Positions 7,051 to 16,255 of a stretch of DNA of 64,000 bases are shown here, piece after piece. The stretch's first letter is position 1; each line of letters starts with the position of its first letter. The DNA is from Hyphomonas jannaschiana VP2. GTDB taxonomy: Bacteria > Pseudomonadota > Alphaproteobacteria > Caulobacterales > Hyphomonadaceae. The stretch is from the NCBI RefSeq assembly GCF_000685215.1, contig NZ_ARYJ01000003.1, forward strand, positions 330,431 to 394,430. The letters are read 5' to 3'. A program made the position numbers and the translations under genes. The notes beneath the pieces are model-generated. The model saw only the letters and a program-made list of their open reading frames with translations, had not been told where the DNA came from and did no database searches.

Positions 7051-9279
7051 TTAGAATTCGATGCGGGCTTCAAGGCCCCAGCTTTCACGAGGGCCGTAAT
7101 AGGTGGGGATGAACCCAAAGGTCGCCGTCAGGTCAGCCGCATCGACGACGTATTGTTCGTCGCCGATATTCTTGGCCCAGAGTGCGACTTCCCATCCGCC
7201 TTCTTCCGGTGCGATGGACAGGCGCGCATTGAGCAGCTCATGCGAGCCGCCTGAACTGATGGCTTCCAGTTCGTTCGGGTCGAAGTAACGCTGATCCACA
7301 AAAACGTATTCAAGGCGCGGGGTCACGACCCAGCGGTCTGCAATTGTGAAATCCTGCTGGCCCGCGAAATTTATGTTCCACTCCGGTGCGCCGGGCAGGC
7401 GGTTGCCGCTGAGATCCCCAGCGATCAGCGACATGTAGTTTTCGTAGTTTGCATCCAGATACCCGATTCCAAGCGAGAGGTTCATGCCGTCGACTGGGAC
7501 GGCCGTGAACTCGCCCTCAAAGCCGGAAACCTCAGCGTCCGCAGCGTTTTCAAGAGCGATGACGATCGGGTTGGCCGTGCTGGAGCCTTGGGTGAAGGTA
7601 AATACCTGCAGATCGGTATAGTCGTATCTGAACACTGCCATGTTCGCGCGTAGTCGATCATCCAGTATCGTTGTCTTCAGGCCCAGTTCGTAGGAGGTCA
7701 GATATTCAGGATCGACTTTTGTGAACTCATTCGGATCGAAGAATGCCCCGAGATTATAGCCGCCCGAACGAAAACCGCGAGAGATGCTCCCATAAACCAT
7801 GCTGTCTGCGCCGAATTCGTATTTGGCCAGCACCCGGCCAGACCAGGCGTCCCATTCGTCGGAACGGTTCGTTTCAGGAATGAGCGGTACTGTCAGGCCA
7901 GCAGGCTGAGTGCCGAAGGCACCATATGTCAGCAGGCTGTCGAGTGTCGCATCCTTTTCTTCAGAAGTGTACCGGAGACCGCCCGTGATCGAGAAGGCGT
8001 CGGTCAGCTGATAAGATGCCTCGCCATAGATGGCGTAAGTTTTCGTGTCACGCTGGGATTGGGCGTCCAGAGGCAGTGTGGCACTCGGCACATCGCCGAA
8101 AAGAGGACCCGAAGTGCGATAATGGAAGTCTTCTTTCAGGAAGTATACGCCTGAAATCCAGGTCAGGTCCCCACCTCCGTCATAGGACAGGTTAAATTCC
8201 TGACTGATCTGGTCGCCATCCTGTTGAAAGCGGAGTTCATCCAGGCTTAGCGGGCTTTGGTCGATGTCGCCGAGATAGTCAGTTTCGACATCCTCATAGC
8301 CCGTCACCGATTTCAGCGTGTAGTCGCCAAAATCCCAGGTAACAGCGAGATTTGTGCCCCATGTGTCTGCGTGGTGGCGATTGTCCGTCCGGTTGACATT
8401 GATGTACTTGGCATCATTCGGGACCGGGTCGACATAACCAAGCACATTGCCGCCATTGATGACGCCGACCGGTTTGCCTTGCTGATAGTCTGAACGGTCT
8501 TTGCCATAGTGGATATTCCACAGGACTTCGACGTCATCGTTGGGGGTGTAGCGCGTGATTGCGCGCACCGAGGCGAGATCCGTCGCATTGGCCCGCTCGC
8601 CATTGTACAAATTCCGGCGGTCGCCGTCGTCCGAAACCATCTTGCCCGCAAAACGTGTGGCAAGCTTGCCATCGACCGCAATGACAGTCGCAGCAGCTTC
8701 AAGCTCAGTGCGGTTATAGCTGCCAATTCCCATACGGACATAGCCCTCCTGGGTGTTGCCCGGTTTACGGGAGTGGAAATTTATTGCCCCCCCAGTTGTA
8801 TTACGCCCGAACAGGGTGCCCTGAGGCCCGCGTAATACTTCCACGCGTTCCAGGTCGAACATCTGCATCATCTGCCCCCCGGTCAGTCCCTGCAGGACAT
8901 CGTCGGAATAGATGCTCACGGGTGAGACGGTTGTCGCGTTGAAGTCGTTGTTTCCCACGCCCCGGATGAAGATGTTTGGATTACCGCCAAATGTCTTGAT
9001 TTCCAGGTTTGGCACCTGGTCGTCGATCGCAAGAGAATCCGTGAAGCCGAAATCGGCGATTGCCTCGGCATCAAATGCAGAGACAGACAGCGGCACGTCC
9101 TGAATGTCTTCAGACGTCTTGCGCGCCGTGACGCTGACGGATGGCAGGCGGCGAGGCGCTGCCTCTTGTTGGTCGGCTTGACCCGCTTGATCGGGTGCAT
9201 CCTGCGCGATAGCGGCCGAGTATGGCGCAGCAATGATCAGAGCGACAATCGCGGCAGATGCAGTCAGTGTCTTTTTCAC
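7051..9279 (-). CDS. TonB-dependent outer-membrane receptor 1
   Basis: A 742-residue TonB-dependent receptor. The GTG at 9279 is chosen because GGAGG precedes it by five bases and a clean signal peptide follows (VKKTLTASAAIVALIIAAPYSAAIAQ). The plug domain shows SVTARKTSEDIQDVPLSVS near the TonB-box region, IFIRGVGNNDFN, and VEVLRGPQGTLFGRNTTGG; the barrel ends in the expected aromatic-rich EARIEF. This subtype (FecA/sphingomonad-like, no SusD) imports small hydrophobic or aromatic ligands and steroids as well as iron chelates. Its place between an acyl-CoA ligase and a cupin gene argues for uptake of the carbon source rather than iron. Confidence 0.93.
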   Translation of the reverse strand: MKKTLTASAAIVALIIAAPYSAAIAQDAPDQAGQADQQEAAPRRLPSVSVTARKTSEDIQDVPLSVSAFDAEAIADFGFTDSLAIDDQVPNLEIKTFGGNPNIFIRGVGNNDFNATTVSPVSIYSDDVLQGLTGGQMMQMFDLERVEVLRGPQGTLFGRNTTGGAINFHSRKPGNTQEGYVRMGIGSYNRTELEAAATVIAVDGKLATRFAGKMVSDDGDRRNLYNGERANATDLASVRAITRYTPNDDVEVLWNIHYGKDRSDYQQGKPVGVINGGNVLGYVDPVPNDAKYINVNRTDNRHHADTWGTNLAVTWDFGDYTLKSVTGYEDVETDYLGDIDQSPLSLDELRFQQDGDQISQEFNLSYDGGGDLTWISGVYFLKEDFHYRTSGPLFGDVPSATLPLDAQSQRDTKTYAIYGEASYQLTDAFSITGGLRYTSEEKDATLDSLLTYGAFGTQPAGLTVPLIPETNRSDEWDAWSGRVLAKYEFGADSMVYGSISRGFRSGGYNLGAFFDPNEFTKVDPEYLTSYELGLKTTILDDRLRANMAVFRYDYTDLQVFTFTQGSSTANPIVIALENAADAEVSGFEGEFTAVPVDGMNLSLGIGYLDANYENYMSLIAGDLSGNRLPGAPEWNINFAGQQDFTIADRWVVTPRLEYVFVDQRYFDPNELEAISSGGSHELLNARLSIAPEEGGWEVALWAKNIGDEQYVVDAADLTATFGFIPTYYGPRESWGLEARIEF

Positions 9280-9305
9280 GGAATCCTCCCAGACTCTCAG
9301 TTTTG

Positions 9306-10922
9306 TTATTGATTGTTTTGATAGAATTTTGCGTAGGCGGTGCGGAGAGTCTTCTTGTCGACTTTTCCGGTAGCTGTGAGTGGCAGGCCATCCACCACCA
9401 CGGCTGCTTCTGGCACCCACCAACGCGGCAGCTGTGACTTCAGGAACTCCAGTACTTCGACTTCGGAGACATCTGTACCAGGCCGTGTCGTATAGACGAG
9501 CAAAGGGCGTTCATCCCATTTGGGATGCGCCAGACTGATCGCAGCGGCCATGTCCACAAGCGGATGCTCAATCGCTGTGTTTTCCAGTGTGATCGAACTG
9601 ATCCACTCTCCGCCAGACTTGATGATGTCCTTCGTACGATCAGTGATTTGCATATAGCCAAGCGGATCGATCGTTGCGACATCCCCGGTGTCGAACCAGC
9701 CATCCTCGGTGGTAACCGGTTTCTCATGTCCGAAATACTGGTTTACGACCCAGGGGCCGCGGATCATCAGCCGGCCACTGGTCTGTCCGTCCTGCGGGAG
9801 TTCGTTGTCCGCTTCGTCCAGCAGTTTCAGATCCACGCCAAACGGTATGCGTCCCTGCTTTTGTGATAGAAGGGTAGCGCGGTCATCGTCGGGTAACGCC
9901 GCTGCGCGACTGCTCAGAGTAGAGATCACTCCCATCGGGCTCGTTTCCGTCATGCCCCAGACCTGAACCACTTCCACGTCGAGCTTGTCGGCGAAAGCAC
10001 GCTTGAGGTCCGGTGGTACGGCGGACCCTCCCATGAATACCCTCTCAAGCTTGGGCAGGTTTCGTCCCTGCGCTATCGCGGCGTCGAGCACCGACTTCCA
10101 GACTGTTGGTACGCCCCACGCGAGCGTGACCCCTTCGGCCTCGCAGAGGTCCAGCAATGAGGCGCCATCCAGCCTTGCTCCGGGCAAGACGAGACGAGCA
10201 CCATTCATCGGCGCTGTCATCGGTAGGGCCCAGGCTGTCGCATGGTACATTGACGCGCAGGGGAGGATGACATCGGTTGGCGCAATGTTGAAGTTTCCCG
10301 GAGCGCTGGCTGCCAGGGCGTGGATCAGGCAGGAGCGGTGGGAATAGAGCACCCCTTTGGGATCGCCGGTTGTCCCGGACGTGTAGCAAAGAAACGCTCC
10401 GTCGCGTTCAGATAAGCCGGTTGGCCCATCGCTGGGGGGCGCATCAGAAATGAAGCTTTCATAGTCTGTCAGTGCGGGTGAACTCTGTGCCGGGAGATGT
10501 CCTGACTCTGCCAGAACGATACAGTCGCGCACCTGCGGACGGCTGGCAATGATTGCTTCGGCCTGTGCCGAGAAAGCCGGGTCGAAGAACAAGAGGTCTG
10601 TTTCAGCCTGGCTGACTGAGAAGAGAATTTGCTCAGTTGTAAATCGGGGATTGATCGTATGGAGAATATGACCCGCGGATGTCACGCCGTAGTAGAGCTC
10701 CAGGTGTCGCCGAGTATTCAACGCCAGGGAGGCGATCCGGCTTTGCGCAGGCAGCTTCATTGCCTCCAGCGCCCCTGTCAGCTTTTCGACACGGGCCTGT
10801 GTCTCCGCATAGGTTTGGGAGCGTGCAATGCCATCCTCATCCAGTGAGAACAGGCTCAGGTCGCCATGCCTACGGCCTGCGTATCGGAGAATTTCCGGTA
10901 CACGCAATTCCAGATCCTGCAT
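9306..10922 (-). CDS. AMP-dependent acyl-CoA ligase (medium/long-chain fatty-acid-CoA ligase type)
   Basis: ANL-superfamily enzyme that adenylates a carboxylic acid and forms its CoA thioester. The P-loop-like motif is CYTSGTTGDPKGVLYSHRS; the others are VQVWGMTETSPMG, GWFDTGDVATIDPLGYMQITDRTKDIIKSGGEWISS and the catalytic lysine in PLTATGKVDKK. The early motif GVTSAGHILHTINPRF matches the FadD3/FadK-like branch acting on alkyl or aryl-alkyl acids. The start is uncertain: ATG 10922, TTG 10937 (AGGGG nine bases upstream) and ATG 10973 are all in frame. It is the first gene of the minus-strand operon and diverges from the AraC gene. Confidence 0.9.
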   Translation of the reverse strand: MQDLELRVPEILRYAGRRHGDLSLFSLDEDGIARSQTYAETQARVEKLTGALEAMKLPAQSRIASLALNTRRHLELYYGVTSAGHILHTINPRFTTEQILFSVSQAETDLLFFDPAFSAQAEAIIASRPQVRDCIVLAESGHLPAQSSPALTDYESFISDAPPSDGPTGLSERDGAFLCYTSGTTGDPKGVLYSHRSCLIHALAASAPGNFNIAPTDVILPCASMYHATAWALPMTAPMNGARLVLPGARLDGASLLDLCEAEGVTLAWGVPTVWKSVLDAAIAQGRNLPKLERVFMGGSAVPPDLKRAFADKLDVEVVQVWGMTETSPMGVISTLSSRAAALPDDDRATLLSQKQGRIPFGVDLKLLDEADNELPQDGQTSGRLMIRGPWVVNQYFGHEKPVTTEDGWFDTGDVATIDPLGYMQITDRTKDIIKSGGEWISSITLENTAIEHPLVDMAAAISLAHPKWDERPLLVYTTRPGTDVSEVEVLEFLKSQLPRWWVPEAAVVVDGLPLTATGKVDKKTLRTAYAKFYQNNQ

Positions 10923-11115
10923 CAGATAGTCGGCCAAGGCACTGTTTCCCCTATTTTTTCTTATTTTCTTCATTTGCCATGGGATTTTCGCGTCCTGCTT
11001 GCCTGTGAAGGCCGTTTGTCTGTCCTTGAGGCGCACAAAGTGGCCAGGCGTTTTGCGTCGAGGCGAATTGGCCCTATTGTGGGCCTCATAAGAAAAGGGA
11101 TATCGGGAGGAATTC
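10923..11115. promoter_or_regulatory. Divergent promoter region between acyl-CoA ligase and AraC regulator
   Basis: About 190 bases separate the two divergent genes. It contains a short inverted repeat GGCCC-N6-GGGCC at 11070-11085 and a strong GGGAGGAA ribosome-binding site just before the AraC start. No unambiguous -35/-10 pair was recognised. This is the obvious place for the AraC protein to control the ligase-receptor-cupin-SDR operon. Confidence 0.4.
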
Positions 11116-12102
11116 ATGGCGGAGCTGCAGGACAGCGCCTCTCAGCAGGCGCGCCGAATTCGTCTGGAAAATGCGAGTTTTAACGACTTTTGTGAGCGCC
11201 TTTGTGCGGTTCATTCGAACTGGGACTTGAAACGCCCGGATGTCCCGGGGTGCGATGCCGAGTTCCGACATGCACGCATGGGCGATACCGATTTTACAGA
11301 CGTTCAGGTTGGATTCGGATTGTCTGGACAGCGCACGGCCAGTCAGATCCAGCGTGCCAATGACGTCTTTTTCGGGGTTATTCTCATGTTGGCGGGGGGG
11401 CAGCGGCTGATCCAGGATGGTCATGAGATTGACCTTCAGCCTGGAGACATTTCAGTGTGGGATGCTTCACGGCCAGCGCAGTTCAGTTCTACCGGTGCCG
11501 TGCGGCAGATTTCGGTTCTTGTTCCTCATAACAAGTTGAAGCTTTATTCTTCCAATATCGAAGATGTTTGCGCCCAGCGTATCAATGGGCGCTCTGGGCT
11601 CGGTCTTCTTCTGGCTTCGCACCTTCAGGCGCTCAGCGTGGTCCTGGCAACGTCCGACGACATCGAACATGCCAGCACGGAAGCGGCTACGCTGGACCTT
11701 GTGAGCGCTGCAATCCGCCCGGACAAGGCGGGTGAATACAAGTCATCCATTCACAAGACCATGCTTCGCCGGGTTCAGGACTACATCGTCAATAATCTTC
11801 GCGATCCAAATCTTTCGCCCGCGACGATCGCTGACGTTTTCCGGATCAGTCCCAGGTATCTTCATAAGCTATTTGAAGCGTCAGACTTCACCTTATCCGA
11901 ATGGATTTTACAGCGGCGACTACTGGCTTGCCAGTCATCGTTGAAAGACCCCGCACTCAATCACATGACGATCACCGAGATTGCCTTCAATTGGGGCTTT
12001 AACAGCGCACCTTATTTCTCCCGTGTGTACAGGCAGAATCTCGGCACAACGCCGAGCGGCACAAGAGCGGCCCAGAATAAATTCGGTGGAAACCCGGTTT
12101 AA
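11116..12102 (+). CDS. AraC-family transcriptional regulator (FeaR-like)
   Basis: A 328-residue activator with an N-terminal AraC-binding-like (cupin_6/FeaR-type) sensor (LSGQRTASQIQRANDVFF...LAGGQRLIQDGHEIDLQPGDISVWDASRPAQF) and a C-terminal double helix-turn-helix from about residue 215 (VQDYIVNNLRDPNLSPATIADVFRISPRYLHKLFE, then ITEIAFNWGFNSAPYFSRVYRQNLGTTPS). It reads divergently from the acyl-CoA ligase and is the likely regulator of that operon and perhaps the dehydrogenase operon. Regulators of this branch often sense aromatic or amine catabolites, but the ligand is unknown here. Confidence 0.88.
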   Translation: MAELQDSASQQARRIRLENASFNDFCERLCAVHSNWDLKRPDVPGCDAEFRHARMGDTDFTDVQVGFGLSGQRTASQIQRANDVFFGVILMLAGGQRLIQDGHEIDLQPGDISVWDASRPAQFSSTGAVRQISVLVPHNKLKLYSSNIEDVCAQRINGRSGLGLLLASHLQALSVVLATSDDIEHASTEAATLDLVSAAIRPDKAGEYKSSIHKTMLRRVQDYIVNNLRDPNLSPATIADVFRISPRYLHKLFEASDFTLSEWILQRRLLACQSSLKDPALNHMTITEIAFNWGFNSAPYFSRVYRQNLGTTPSGTRAAQNKFGGNPV

Positions 12103-12171
12103 CGTCAGCCCACGGTAGGTGTCGGTACGACTGTGATCGGGATAAGCAATTGTTCTGTTTGGACTTGAAAC

Positions 12172-12208
12172 AAAAAAGAGACTGCGTTGCTACTCGCTAA
12201 GCAGTCTC
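12172..12208 (-). terminator. Rho-independent terminator of TonB receptor 2
   Basis: GAGACTGC (12178-12185) and GCAGTCTC (12201-12208) form a perfect 8-bp stem with a 15-base loop. Read on the minus strand it is followed at once by TTTTTT (12177-12172), so it terminates transcription coming from the TonB receptor gene that ends at 12252. Confidence 0.85.
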
Positions 12209-12251
12209 CCTTATGTTCATCCACGCAACCTCAAAGGCTGGCGTTGAGCGG

Positions 12252-14582
12252 CTATCTTTCGGCGCCAAAGCGGTAGGTCAGGCTCACGCCATATGTGCGG
12301 GGGTCGCCATACACCAATTCATCGAAACCGAAGTCTGCGACGTCGAACGCGTCGACGAGATATTCCTCATCGGTCATGTTCTTGACAAAGGCCGCAAGCT
12401 CCCAGCGTGCGTCATCCGGCTGCAAGGCCAGACGGGCGTTGGCAATCCAATAGGCGTTTTGCCCGATGCGGTCGGTATTCTGCGTATCGAAGTACTGATC
12501 GCCGGTATAAGAGGCATCCGCGCTGGCGACGAGGCCGAGGTCTCCCCAGATCGGTCCGGTTTCGTAGCGGCCACGGGCCACAAGACTCCATTCCGGCGCG
12601 GCAACCATTGTGTTGCTTGAGAATTCCTGCCCGATCGGGGTGACGAAGTCGGTATACTCTGCGTCGAGATAGGTCGCCGCGAGTGCAAGTTCGAGGCCGG
12701 CGAGCGGAACGCTGGTCACGTCAAATTCGAAGCCTTTGATCTCGGCTTCCTTGGCATTGAACAGAGTCTGCGTCGGCACAGCGCCCGGCGCGAGACCGAA
12801 GACCTGGAGGTCGGAATAGTCATAGTAAAAGGCTGCCGCGTTCGCGCGCAGGGTCCGATCAAACCATTCTGACTTGATGCCTGCCTCGTAAGCCATCAGC
12901 TTTTCGGGGTCGACAACAGAGGCTTCGATGGGATCCGATGTGGCGCCGGTGTTAAATCCACCACTCTTGAACCCGCGTGAAACGGACCCGAAGAGCATCA
13001 CGTCATCACTGACGTCATAGGAGAGGGCGGCGCGGAATGTCGGTTCCTCAAAGCTGAGTTTGTTTGTTTCGAAAAAAGACGTGTCCAGCAGGGTCGCATA
13101 GACCGGCATGTCACCGTCCAGGGGAACGGCATTGACCGGCCCGGCATACGCAACGTGGTCCAGCGTGCGCTCTTCCCAGGTGAAGCGGGCGCCCAGCGTT
13201 GCCGTCAGGCGGTCGGTCAGTTCGTAATCGGACTGGGCAAAGAGTGCGAACGTGTCTGTCTTCTGCGTGTAGAAGCGATCCGTTCGAAGAATGAAATTCG
13301 CGGCATCGAAATAGGGGGCATCCGGCGTCGGATTGGCGTCAGCGAGGATTTCAAAAGAATCCTGTCCATTCAGCTCGTCCTGCAGGTAAAACGCCCCGAG
13401 GATCAAGCTCATGGGCCCGTCCCATTCCGAGGCCAGACGAAGTTCCTGGCTGAACTGCTCCGAGCCGTCTTTGATGTATTCTTCGACAAGGCGGTTCGGC
13501 GACGCATCGACTTCGAGGATCGCTTCGCGATCGGTGTCGAGATAACCCGTAACCGATGTTAGTGCCCAGTTTCCAAGGTCCCACTCCACTTGCAGGCTTG
13601 CGGTAAAGGCTTCGACCTCTTCAGGCGTGTCTTTCAGGTTTTCTGCACCGGAATAGGGATCCGCATCGTCGGTATAGCCGAAGGCATCTGCGCAGACCGC
13701 TGCGCCACGACCGCCGCATACGCCGTTATAATCGGTCAGGCCATACTCACCTGTTGCGAAATTGATGAGACCCTGGCTTTCATAAGAGCGCGATGTGGCA
13801 CTGCTTTTGCCGTACTCAAGTTTCCCGAGAATGCTGAGATCGGAGGTCGGTTCCAGCAGCATCTGAAGACGGCCGGCCTGGAAGTCGACATCGTTCTTTT
13901 TTGCGCTGGTGCCATCCGGGAAAGATATATCGCGTGTTCCGTCTCGCGAATTGGAAACGCCTGAGATACGGAAAGCCAGCTTGTCGCTTACGGGCAGGGT
14001 CACAGCCCCTTCGAGGTCCAGCTGATTGAACCGGCCGGCCGTTGCGTTGATGTAGCCCCCTTGCTCAAAGCCAGGCTTTTTCGTGTGCACGCTCAGCACG
14101 CCCCCGGTCGTATTGCGGCCATAGAGGGTTCCTTGCGGCCCCTTGAGAACTTCGACGCGGTCCAGGTCGAACAACTGAAAAAGCTGACCCGTGGTAGAGT
14201 TGTAGAACATGTCGTCAATCATGACGCCAATTGCGCCGCTATTGGCGGGATTGAAGTCATTGATGCCGACACCGCGGATGAAGATCGTGGGGTTGGAAGC
14301 GGAGAAAGAAGATTTGATCTGCAGACCGGGGACCTGTTGGGCAAGGTCTTCGCTGGTACGATAGTCGCCTTCGGTGAGCATGCGTGCGTCAACAGATGTG
14401 ACGGTGACCGGCACATCCTGCTGGGAGGCTTCCCGGCGCTCGGCGGTCACTTCGACCGTCTGCAGGACGCGGCTGCGCGTGTCTGCCTGCTCCGCTTCCT
14501 GCGCGACGGCCGGCGCAGCTGCTGACAAGGCAATCGTGGATGCAAGCCCCACCACGAGGGGTAAACGGTCAATTTTTTTCAT
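12252..14582 (-). CDS. TonB-dependent outer-membrane receptor 2
   Basis: A 776-residue receptor with a signal peptide (MKKIDRLPLVVGLASTIALSAAAPAVAQ), plug motifs TVEVTAERREASQQDVPVTVTS, IFIRGVGINDFNPANSGA and VEVLKGPQGTLYGRNTTGG, and a barrel ending VSLTYRFGAER. GGGAGAG lies upstream of the ATG at 14582. It is encoded 47 bases downstream of the betaine-aldehyde dehydrogenase gene and is probably co-transcribed with it, so a quaternary amine, amino alcohol or a conjugate of one is a plausible ligand. Overall layout is close to receptor 1, indicating the same subfamily. Confidence 0.93.
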   Translation of the reverse strand: MKKIDRLPLVVGLASTIALSAAAPAVAQEAEQADTRSRVLQTVEVTAERREASQQDVPVTVTSVDARMLTEGDYRTSEDLAQQVPGLQIKSSFSASNPTIFIRGVGINDFNPANSGAIGVMIDDMFYNSTTGQLFQLFDLDRVEVLKGPQGTLYGRNTTGGVLSVHTKKPGFEQGGYINATAGRFNQLDLEGAVTLPVSDKLAFRISGVSNSRDGTRDISFPDGTSAKKNDVDFQAGRLQMLLEPTSDLSILGKLEYGKSSATSRSYESQGLINFATGEYGLTDYNGVCGGRGAAVCADAFGYTDDADPYSGAENLKDTPEEVEAFTASLQVEWDLGNWALTSVTGYLDTDREAILEVDASPNRLVEEYIKDGSEQFSQELRLASEWDGPMSLILGAFYLQDELNGQDSFEILADANPTPDAPYFDAANFILRTDRFYTQKTDTFALFAQSDYELTDRLTATLGARFTWEERTLDHVAYAGPVNAVPLDGDMPVYATLLDTSFFETNKLSFEEPTFRAALSYDVSDDVMLFGSVSRGFKSGGFNTGATSDPIEASVVDPEKLMAYEAGIKSEWFDRTLRANAAAFYYDYSDLQVFGLAPGAVPTQTLFNAKEAEIKGFEFDVTSVPLAGLELALAATYLDAEYTDFVTPIGQEFSSNTMVAAPEWSLVARGRYETGPIWGDLGLVASADASYTGDQYFDTQNTDRIGQNAYWIANARLALQPDDARWELAAFVKNMTDEEYLVDAFDVADFGFDELVYGDPRTYGVSLTYRFGAER

Positions 14583-14629
14583 TTTTTCTCTCCCTGTTCC
14601 GCATCACGAAAGATCGGCGATTGGCGGCA

Positions 14630-16087
14630 TTAAAATGGAAGCTCTTCGGGTTTCATTTGCACGAAGACGCTCTTTTTCTGTGTGTACGCGTCGAGGACAT
14701 CCCAGCCGTTTTCACGGCCGATGCCGGACTGTTTGTATCCGCCGAAGGGAATCTGCATCGGCTGGGCCTGATATGTGTTGATCCAGAACATGCCGGTCTG
14801 CACATTGGCGGCGATGCGGTGGGCGCGTGTCAGGTCTTTCGTGACCACGCCACCTGCCAGGCCATAGTCCGACTGATTGGCGCGTGTGATGACCTCGTCC
14901 TCGGTTTCGAATTTGAGGACGCTCATAACCGGGCCGAAAATCTCTTCACGGACATGTTCCATATCATCCGTGCAATCTGCGATGACGGTGGGTGCGTAGA
15001 AGGCGCCATGCTCGTGACCGGGCACCTCTGCCCGATGCCCTCCGCAAACGACATTCGCGCCGGCTTCGCGGGCGCGATCGACAAATCCGTTCACCACACC
15101 CAGATGGTCCATGGAAATGAGTGAGCCGATCTGCGTTTCGGGATCGGCTGGTGATCCCACTTTCAGCGATTTGGTGCGCTTCACAATTTCATCCAGCACG
15201 GCGTCATAGATACTGGAATGGATGAACACGCGTGTGCCGTTGGCGCAGATTTCGCCCTGGGTCAGGAAGTTGGCGTACATGGCGAGCCGGGCGGCATGTT
15301 CCGGATCGGCGTCTTCGAAGATAATAAGAGGGGATTTGCCGCCGAGTTCCAGGGAGACCTCTTTGAGGCGCGGGGAGGCGGCTTCCATGACTTTACGCCC
15401 GGTGGGCGCGCTGCCAGTCAGCGAGACCTTTTCGACGGCCGGGTGGGCGGCCAGCGCCGCGCCCGGATTGCGTTCGCCCTGCAGCACGTTGAACACGCCG
15501 GGCGGCATGCCTGCCTCGATATAAATTTCGGCAAGGTGCACAGCATTGATCGGGGTCAGCTCTGACGGCTTGAAGATCATCGCATTGCCGGCGGCGAGGG
15601 CAGGGGCGGACTTCCAGCAGGCGATCTGTAGCGGATAGTTCCATGCACCGATCCCGGCGCATACCCCGATCGGTTCGCGGCGTGTGTAGTAGAAGCCGTA
15701 GCCGAAATCCTGGTATTCCCCGGCCAGACTGCCGGCCAGATTGGCATAATGCTCAATCGCGTCGGCGCCGGTCTGAATGTCGACCGCCAGCGCTTCGCCG
15801 ATTGGCTTGCCCGTATCCTCAACTTCTATGCGTGCCAATTCGTCATTGCGTGCGCGCAGCAGCTGCGCGGCCTTGCGAAGGATGCGTCCGCGTTCCTCGG
15901 CGGGCATGGCGGCCCACACTTTCTGGGCCCTTGTGGCGGATGCGATCGATTCCTCGATCTGCGCCGGGCTGGCTTCACGGAATTTGCCGATCTCGGCGCC
16001 TGTTGCCGGATTACGGCATACGAACTCCGTCTCGCCTTCACCGGCCACACGTTTGCCGTCGATGAACAAGTCTATGGCGTAGCTCAC
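14630..16087 (-). CDS. betB: Betaine-aldehyde dehydrogenase (BetB-like)
   Basis: A 485-residue NAD(P)-dependent aldehyde dehydrogenase. Catalytic Glu lies in LELGGKSP (about residue 248) and the nucleophilic Cys in QGEICANGTRV (about 281); other family motifs are GAWNYPLQIACWKSAPALAAGNAMIFKPSE, SLTGSAPTGRKV and FGGYKQSGIGRENG. The LQIACWKSAPALAAGN and CANGTRVFI stretches are typical of BetB, which makes glycine betaine from betaine aldehyde. The start is GTG 16087 with AAGGAA seven bases upstream. Context with BetI-like repressors and a GMC choline-dehydrogenase-like enzyme supports the assignment; a related aminoaldehyde substrate is possible. Confidence 0.82.
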   Translation of the reverse strand: MSYAIDLFIDGKRVAGEGETEFVCRNPATGAEIGKFREASPAQIEESIASATRAQKVWAAMPAEERGRILRKAAQLLRARNDELARIEVEDTGKPIGEALAVDIQTGADAIEHYANLAGSLAGEYQDFGYGFYYTRREPIGVCAGIGAWNYPLQIACWKSAPALAAGNAMIFKPSELTPINAVHLAEIYIEAGMPPGVFNVLQGERNPGAALAAHPAVEKVSLTGSAPTGRKVMEAASPRLKEVSLELGGKSPLIIFEDADPEHAARLAMYANFLTQGEICANGTRVFIHSSIYDAVLDEIVKRTKSLKVGSPADPETQIGSLISMDHLGVVNGFVDRAREAGANVVCGGHRAEVPGHEHGAFYAPTVIADCTDDMEHVREEIFGPVMSVLKFETEDEVITRANQSDYGLAGGVVTKDLTRAHRIAANVQTGMFWINTYQAQPMQIPFGGYKQSGIGRENGWDVLDAYTQKKSVFVQMKPEELPF

Positions 16088-16255
16088 GTCGCGCTTCCTT
16101 TTCCCTTGCGGATATTCGTCTGGTCGACTACCGATACAAAAAATAACTGCACGTTCAATTACATTTTGTCAATTGCGTACGGTCAACCTGCCCTCAGGGG
16201 CGTCAATTCGGCGTCTGGCGAGGGTTTTCAGCCGCACGTTCAGGAAAGGGGAATC
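16088..16255. promoter_or_regulatory. Divergent promoter with candidate BetI-like operator
   Basis: This region separates betB (minus) from the dehydrogenase at 16256 (plus). It contains CAATTACATTT at 16156-16166 inside TTACATTTTGT (16159-16169), preceded by ACGTTCAAT and flanked by CAATT...AATTG. The same 11-mers recur upstream of the PhyH operon at 18475-18505. AT-rich runs near 16140 may form part of a promoter. Confidence 0.55.
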
